NCBI GenBank assembly: GCA_035763085.1
Contig: DASUBV010000053.1
Coordinates: 1-11,730 of the forward strand
Direction of reading: 5' to 3'
Length of the DNA stretch: 11,730 nucleotides
From: DASUBV01 sp035763085
GTDB lineage: Bacteria > Actinomycetota > Actinomycetes > Streptosporangiales > Streptosporangiaceae
Part shown: positions 7,944 through 11,730 of the stretch, in pieces
Layout: every line of letters begins with the position of its first letter
Position numbering within the stretch: the stretch's first letter is position 1
Translations under genes and position numbers: made by a program
Notes under the pieces: model-generated
The model's input: the letters and a program-made list of their open reading frames with translations, nothing else
Database searches by the model: none
Told to the model about the DNA's origin: nothing

Positions 7944-9371
7944 GCGCCGTTCGCGGGCAATAGGGCGCAGATGGGCGGGCACGTCGAGTTCAGAGACGAT
8001 GGCCAGCGCCCGGGCAATGGCACCGGCAATGGCGGCGTCGGCCCCCAGGCCCGACACCACAATGCCCGGCGGCCGGAACACGCTGGCCGCGACGGCCGCC
8101 CGCAGCCCGGGCAGCCACGGCTCCAGCGCCCGGCCGATGGCGCCGTCCAGGATGATCCGCTCGGGATCGACCAGCGCGGTGACGCCCGCGATCGCCGCGG
8201 CCACGTAGCCGGTCAGCTCACCGACGACCTGGCGTCCGGCCGGGTCGCCCGCGGTGGCGGCGGCGAAGACGTCGGCCACCTCGAAGCCGGGCTGCCCGCC
8301 GGGCTGCAGGGCCAGCGCGGAGGAGACGCCGGCCCGGATCAGCTCGGCGGCGCGAGCCCGCAGCGCGGGCCCGGAGGCCACATCCTCGAACCCGGGCCGG
8401 CCCGGCACTGGCCCGGCAGGCACTGGCCCGGCAGGCACTGGCCCGGCGGGCACTGGCCCGGCCGGCGCTGGTCCGGCCGGCGCTGGTGGCCGCGGCCAGA
8501 AGGGGAAGTAGGCAACCTCGCCGGCCGCGTTGTGCGAGCCCCGGACCAGGTGGCCGTCGATGACCACTGCCCCGCCGATACCGGTGCCCAGCGACATCGT
8601 CACGAACGAGGAGATGCCGCGGCCCTGGCCGCGCCAGGCCTCGCCCAGCGCCGCCAGGTTGACGTCGTTATCAACCTCGAACGGCTCGGTCAGCTCCGCG
8701 TCCAGCACGCTGAGCAGGTCAAAGCCCTGCCAGTGCACATTCGGGCCGGCCGTGGCGAGCTGGCTCACCGGGTCGATGAGCGCCGGGATGCCGACAACCA
8801 CCGCGCGCACCGGGATGCTCAGCCCGGCGGCCTGGCCCTGCAGCGCACGGATGCATGCCAGCAGGGTGGCGGCCGCGTCGTCAGCGCCGGCACTGGCCCG
8901 GAAGTCCATCGCCAGCGTCGCCCCGGCCAGGTCGGCCAGCGCGCCGTGGCAGCGCGTGCCACCGAGGTCGACAGCGATCACCGCGCCGGGCGGCCCGACG
9001 AAGCGCAGCACTGACGGCGTCCGGCCGCGCGCCGACCCGACAGCCGCGGTGCTGGCCGCCGCGGTACCGGCCGCCGCGATCCTAGCTGCCGGGGTACCGG
9101 CCGCCGCGGTACTGGCCGCCGGAGTGCTGGCCGCCGGGGTACTAGCCGCCGCGGTACCGGTCGCCGGGGTGCTGGCCGCCGCGGTGCTGGCGCCGTCGCG
9201 CGGCAGTTCCTCGATCAGGCCGCCGTCCAGCAGCCGCTTGACGATGCGGCTGACCGAGGCGTCGGACAAGCCGAGCTCACGGCTGAGCTGGCGGCGGGTG
9301 GCCTCGCCGTGCGACCGGATCGCGTCGAGGACCAGGAAGGTGTTCAGCTCCGCGATGTTGCCAACGTCCAT
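7935..9371 (-). CDS. ROK family transcriptional regulator / sugar kinase-like protein
   Basis: A 478-residue protein. Residues 1-58 form a winged helix-turn-helix (TRRQLSRELGLSDASVSRIV is the helix pair), typical of NagC/XylR-type repressors. A low-complexity Ala/Ser/Thr/Pro linker spans about 60-117. The ROK domain follows, with AVDLGGTRCHGAL (133-145) as the phosphate-binding loop, VDNDVNLAALGE (233-244) with Asp236 at the catalytic position, and SLGTGIGGAV (260-269). The kinase residues look intact, so it may bind or even phosphorylate a sugar. The segment after GEVAYFP (284-290), where canonical ROK proteins have a His and a Cys-rich zinc cluster, holds PAGPV repeats and no cysteine. The ATG at 9371 has only a weak ribosome site (AGGCGACGG), consistent with coupling to the asparaginase gene 20 bases upstream. 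It is probably the regulator of the GH2 gene that starts 74 bases downstream; the likely effector is glucosamine or a chitosan product (inferred). Confidence 0.88.
   Translation of the reverse strand: MDVGNIAELNTFLVLDAIRSHGEATRRQLSRELGLSDASVSRIVKRLLDGGLIEELPRDGASTAAASTPATGTAAASTPAASTPAASTAAAGTPAARIAAAGTAAASTAAVGSARGRTPSVLRFVGPPGAVIAVDLGGTRCHGALADLAGATLAMDFRASAGADDAAATLLACIRALQGQAAGLSIPVRAVVVGIPALIDPVSQLATAGPNVHWQGFDLLSVLDAELTEPFEVDNDVNLAALGEAWRGQGRGISSFVTMSLGTGIGGAVVIDGHLVRGSHNAAGEVAYFPFWPRPPAPAGPAPAGPVPAGPVPAGPVPAGPVPGRPGFEDVASGPALRARAAELIRAGVSSALALQPGGQPGFEVADVFAAATAGDPAGRQVVGELTGYVAAAIAGVTALVDPERIILDGAIGRALEPWLPGLRAAVAASVFRPPGIVVSGLGADAAIAGAIARALAIVSELDVPAHLRPIARERRKS
8406..8480. repeat. 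15-bp tandem repeat (five units) in the ROK domain
   Basis: The unit CACTGGCCCGGCAGG occurs from 8406 in five head-to-tail copies; the first two are identical and the others differ at one to three positions. A partial unit follows to about 8490. On the coding strand it encodes PAGPV repeats (about residues 297-322 of the ROK protein). Because 15 is a multiple of three, copy number can change without breaking the frame. Confidence 0.85.
9046..9195. repeat. 15-bp degenerate tandem repeat (about ten units) in the ROK linker
   Basis: Units related to GCGGTGCTGGCCGCC run from 9046 in 15-base steps, nine full copies plus a partial tenth. They vary mainly at positions 2-3 and 5-8 of the unit (for example GGGGTACTAGCCGCC at 9136-9150). 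They encode five-residue motifs like ASTPA and AGTAA in the linker between the DNA-binding and ROK domains. The greater divergence suggests an older array than the one at 8406-8480. Confidence 0.85.
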
Positions 9372-9391
9372 GGCCGTCGCCTGACTGCCCG

Positions 9392-10378
9392 CTAGCCGAA
9401 CTCAGCAAACGCGGCGGCGATCTGCTCCCGGCTGGCGCCGGCCGCCACCAGCAGCCGCAGCAGCACCCGCGCCTTGTACGGGTGCAGCAGCCCGGCACCG
9501 GTCAGGCCGCGGGCGCGCAGGTCGCGCTCGGATCCGGGCGCGCCGTAGGTGGCAGCCAGCACCGGCCCGGCCCCGGTCCGGGTCGCCAGCACGACCGGCA
9601 TGGCCGCGGCCAGCTCGCCGAGCACCGGGGCCAGCGCGCCGGGGACGTGCCCGACGCCGAACCCCGCGACCACCAGTCCGTGGTGGGTGGCGGCCAGGCC
9701 GGGCAGCAGCACGCCGTCATCGTCGAGGGTCACCGTGTACAGCGCGACCCTGGTGGCCGCCAGCCGGTCCCGGCTGAACCCGGTCACCGGCGGCAGCGCG
9801 GCCACGGTGGCCGTGAATCGCGGGACGCCCTCGGTGACCCGGCCGACGGGCCCGAGATCGGGCGAGGTGAACGCGCTGGTGCTGGTGCTGTGCGACTTGC
9901 GCACGTGCCGCGCGGCGTGGATCTCGTCGCTGAGCACGACCAGCGCGCCGCGGCCGCGGGCCGGGGCGGCCGCCGCGACCTGGATCGCCGCGAGCAGGTT
10001 GGCCGGGCCGTCCGGGCCGGCCAGCGTCGGGTTGCGCATCGCCCCGGTCAGCACCAGGGGCTCGGCGCGATCCCAGACCAGGCCGGCCAGGAACGCGGTC
10101 TCCTCCAGCGTGTCGGTGCCCTGGACCACCACCACGCCGCGGGCCCCGTCGTCCACGGCCGCCCGCGCGGCGCTGGTGACATCGAGGATGTCGCCGAACG
10201 AGAGATCGGCGCTGGGCACGGCCCGCATGTCACGGACCTCGATGCCGTCCGGCTCCCCCCGGCCGGCCAGGCCCGCGAGCAGGTCAGCGCCGCCCAGCCG
10301 GGCCACCACGCCGCCGGAGTGCCCGGTCATCGCGATCGTGCCGCCGAGGGTGAATACCACTATGCCTTGCTGGCTCAC
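9392..10378 (-). CDS. L-asparaginase (bacterial type I/II fold)
   Basis: A cytosolic enzyme of about 328 aa that should convert L-asparagine to aspartate and ammonia. Key blocks, numbered from the GTG at 10378, are FTLGGTIAM with Thr14 in the nucleophile position (Thr12 of E. coli AnsB), QGTDTLEETA with Thr88-Asp89, VLTGAMR, RKSHSTSTSAF with Lys161 of the second triad, and C-terminal HPYKARVLLRLL. The loop that carries Tyr25 in AnsB has no tyrosine here, and the usual SQ pair is SA in VPSADLSF. I recall the same features in many actinobacterial homologues. A GTG at 10408 would add ten residues, but it lies inside a terminator-like hairpin, so I chose 10378. No signal peptide is seen. The gene is 20 bases ahead of the ROK gene, suggesting co-transcription. 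Confidence 0.86.
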   Translation of the reverse strand: MSQQGIVVFTLGGTIAMTGHSGGVVARLGGADLLAGLAGRGEPDGIEVRDMRAVPSADLSFGDILDVTSAARAAVDDGARGVVVVQGTDTLEETAFLAGLVWDRAEPLVLTGAMRNPTLAGPDGPANLLAAIQVAAAAPARGRGALVVLSDEIHAARHVRKSHSTSTSAFTSPDLGPVGRVTEGVPRFTATVAALPPVTGFSRDRLAATRVALYTVTLDDDGVLLPGLAATHHGLVVAGFGVGHVPGALAPVLGELAAAMPVVLATRTGAGPVLAATYGAPGSERDLRARGLTGAGLLHPYKARVLLRLLVAAGASREQIAAAFAEFG

Positions 10379-10390
10379 CGGCCTAATGTA
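10379..10390 (-). promoter_or_regulatory. Candidate -10 box for a leaderless asparaginase transcript
   Basis: On the minus strand TACATT (10390-10385) fits the actinobacterial TANNNT -10 pattern and is followed by six bases (AGGCCG) and then the GTG at 10378. That spacing would put transcription start on or beside the start codon, as in leaderless actinobacterial genes. There is no convincing -35 box, and AGG could instead be a poor ribosome site. Confidence 0.3.
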
Positions 10391-10401
10391 CGCAAAGTCC
10401 G

Positions 10402-10433
10402 CGCGCACCCGGCGGCCAGCCGCCGGGTGCGCG
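10402..10433. terminator. Perfect 15-bp inverted repeat, terminator of the GH16 gene
   Basis: CGCGCACCCGGCGGC (10402-10416) and GCCGCCGGGTGCGCG (10419-10433) are exact inverted copies separated by CA. In RNA this gives a very stable stem. On the minus strand it starts 19 bases after the GH16 stop codon and lies just before the asparaginase gene, the expected place for a terminator. Only a short T run (ACTTTG) follows. A symmetrical hairpin could also act on transcripts from the other side. Confidence 0.75.
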
Positions 10434-10452
10434 TACCGGTGCGGTGACTAGG

Positions 10453-11730
10453 TCACGGCAGGTTCCACTTCTGGTTGGCGTTGCCGGTGCAGTCCCAGAT
10501 CTGCAGCTGGGTGCCGGGCGTGGTGGACCAGTTGGTGTCGTCGAGGCACTTGCCGGACTGGGGGTTGTACAGGGAGCCGTTGGACTCGGGGATGAACACC
10601 TGGGCGGCGGTGTTGTTGCAGTCGTACAGGTCGACGGTGGTGCCGTCGGCTGTGCCGCCGCCCTTGATATCCATGCACTTGCCCAGCGCGTGCAGGGTGC
10701 TGCCGGCGGTCACGACGGTCCACTGCTGGGCTGCCGTGCCGTTGCAGGTGTAGACCTGGACCGGGTTAAAGTTCGCGGTGCTGGCCGACCGGTCGTCGAC
10801 GCACAGGCCGCCGTAGCCGGTGATCGGACCGGTGGCGCCGGACGGCGGCGGACTGGAGCCGCCGCTGGTGGAGTAGGCGGCGACGTAGGCCACGCTCATG
10901 GTGGCCCCGGAACTGGTGGAGCCGGTCGGGGTGGAGCAGCCGCACACGCCGTTGGGGTAGCCGCCGCCCATGGCCAGGTCGAAGATGATCGAGAAGTTGT
11001 GGTCGACGGCGGCCTGCCAGGTGGCGGCGCCGACCTGGCCCTCGCTGACGGTGAAGAACTGATTCCCGTCGAGGTACCAGGTGACGGACTCGTTCGAGGT
11101 ATCGGTGCGGTTCACGATCACCGTGTAGGTGTGGTAGCCGGTCTGGCAGCCGGAGCAGCCCTGCAGGCCGCTGCCGATCCCGTTGGTCTCGTTGCACGGG
11201 CCGCCGGGGTCGGTGCCGCAGTGCAGGGTGCCGGAGTGCTCGGACAGGGCGTTGACGTCCTCGAGGATGTCGATCTCGCCGTTCTCCGGCCACTGGCCGG
11301 GACCGAGCATCCAGAACGCCGGCCAGTAGCCGAGGCCGCTGGCCGGATTGGGCTGCTCGATGGACGCGGTGACCTCGAGCTCGCCGCCGGCCGGCGCGCC
11401 CACGCTGGCGGTGGTGGTCTGGATCCGGCCCGAGGTCCACGAGCTGCCGGAGCCGAGAGCGGTGATGTCGAGGTTGCCGTTGCCGTCGAGGTGGACGTTG
11501 GCCGGGGAGTTCGTCATCGTCTCGATCTCGCCGGTGCCGAAGCTGGAGCCGGGCCCGGTGTCGTACATCCAGCTGGCGGACGGGCCGCTGCCGGCCGCGC
11601 CGTTGAAGTCATCGCTGAACACGGTCGACCAGCCGGACGGCGGGCCGGGCACGGCGCCGGGGGCGACGGCGGCGGTGACCCTGGCCGCCTGAGCAGTGCT
11701 GGCGGGCCGGGCGGCGCTGGCCGTGTGACT
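10453..11730 (-). CDS. Secreted GH16 endo-beta-1,3-glucanase-like protein with C-terminal ricin-type lectin (CBM13), 5' partial
   Basis: The reading frame is open to the right edge, so the start and most of the signal peptide lie outside; 425 residues are visible. The first visible residues (SHTASAARPASTAQAARVTA) look like the end of an export signal and a short linker. A GTG at 11652 is only an internal codon. The glycoside hydrolase family 16 domain runs from FSDDFNG to about 10880. Its active-site motif GEIDILE is at 11280-11260, with the first Glu as nucleophile and the last as acid/base. WPAFWMLG and GYHTYTVIV are further family blocks; several Cys pairs suit an exported protein. After a Ser/Pro linker, residues from about 10830 to the stop form a ricin B-like domain with three subrepeats ending QQW, QVF and QKW. 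It should cleave beta-1,3- or mixed beta-glucan, for example of fungal walls. The exact glucan is not certain. Confidence 0.87.
   Translation of the reverse strand, partial: SHTASAARPASTAQAARVTAAVAPGAVPGPPSGWSTVFSDDFNGAAGSGPSASWMYDTGPGSSFGTGEIETMTNSPANVHLDGNGNLDITALGSGSSWTSGRIQTTTASVGAPAGGELEVTASIEQPNPASGLGYWPAFWMLGPGQWPENGEIDILEDVNALSEHSGTLHCGTDPGGPCNETNGIGSGLQGCSGCQTGYHTYTVIVNRTDTSNESVTWYLDGNQFFTVSEGQVGAATWQAAVDHNFSIIFDLAMGGGYPNGVCGCSTPTGSTSSGATMSVAYVAAYSTSGGSSPPPSGATGPITGYGGLCVDDRSASTANFNPVQVYTCNGTAAQQWTVVTAGSTLHALGKCMDIKGGGTADGTTVDLYDCNNTAAQVFIPESNGSLYNPQSGKCLDDTNWSTTPGTQLQIWDCTGNANQKWNLP
10456..10830 (-). other. Ricin B / CBM13 lectin domain of the GH16 protein
   Basis: Three subrepeats, each with a GLC or GKC opening, a (V/L)-x-(V/L/I)-(Y/W)-x-C strand and a Q-x-W type end, form a beta-trefoil carbohydrate-binding module. 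Subrepeats 1 and 3 keep the Trp (AQQW, NQKW); subrepeat 2 ends AQVF. It would hold the enzyme on polysaccharide, and at least two of its three sugar sites look complete. Confidence 0.8.

Noticed and set aside
6620..8062. A 480-codon minus-strand frame overlapping the GH2 start and ROK end
   Set aside because: It crosses two well-supported genes in another frame, and its Arg/Pro/Ala-rich product has no family features.
8406..8480. Possible CRISPR array
   Set aside because: Units are 15 bases, directly adjacent, without spacers and in frame within a coding region; this is a coding tandem repeat.
7971..9384. Long plus-strand frames opposite the ROK gene, including an Ala/Val-rich repeat protein
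   Set aside because: They are antisense readings of the 15-bp arrays and of the ROK domain; the minus strand has the helix-turn-helix and DLGGT motifs.
10444..10456. Small dyad GTGAC-TAG-GTCAC over the GH16 stop codon
   Set aside because: Arms are only five bases and most of it is coding sequence; the neighbouring 15-bp hairpin explains termination better.

Overview
The window is very GC-rich throughout. Its genes show strong G/C third-position bias and GTG starts, and both enzyme types and regulator match high-GC Gram-positive families. An actinobacterium is therefore likely (Streptomyces, Catenulispora or a Streptosporangiales relative), but the genus cannot be fixed from the sequence. No tRNA, rRNA, CRISPR array, insertion sequence or phage gene is visible. 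Genes are tightly packed and no gene-free stretch exceeds about 160 bases.

Left part, 1-2887. A 5' fragment of an amidohydrolase gene runs off the left edge on the minus strand. It is divergent from a plus-strand gene for a membrane-anchored diacylglycerol/lipid kinase (363-1706). A 13-bp stem hairpin (1751-1784) follows the kinase gene and looks like its terminator. Next is a plus-strand DUF2891 gene (1844-2887), which ends only 23 bases from the end of the large gene running the other way.

Right part, 2911-11730, all minus strand, so transcription runs right to left. In order: a secreted GH16 glucanase with a C-terminal ricin-type (CBM13) lectin domain, cut by the right edge; a long perfect hairpin (10402-10433) that fits its terminator; an L-asparaginase gene; a ROK-family repressor/kinase gene 20 bases further on; and a very large secreted GH2 exo-beta-D-glucosaminidase gene (about 1649 aa). 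The last has a short AT-rich promoter-like region in front of it.

As a functional group, the right side reads as a locus for breaking down fungal or other glycan material outside the cell. GH16 would attack beta-1,3-glucan and GH2 would take glucosamine from chitosan ends. The adjacent ROK protein is the natural candidate to sense the released sugar and control the GH2 gene. The asparaginase may add amide-nitrogen use, but that link is inferred from position only.

The most unusual points are: four cysteine-paired DUF11-like repeats on the end of the exo-glucosaminidase; two separate 15-bp tandem repeats inside the ROK gene, one of them in the loop where canonical ROK proteins carry their zinc cluster; and a possible leaderless start for the asparaginase gene. 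I see no clear evidence of an entirely new type of system.
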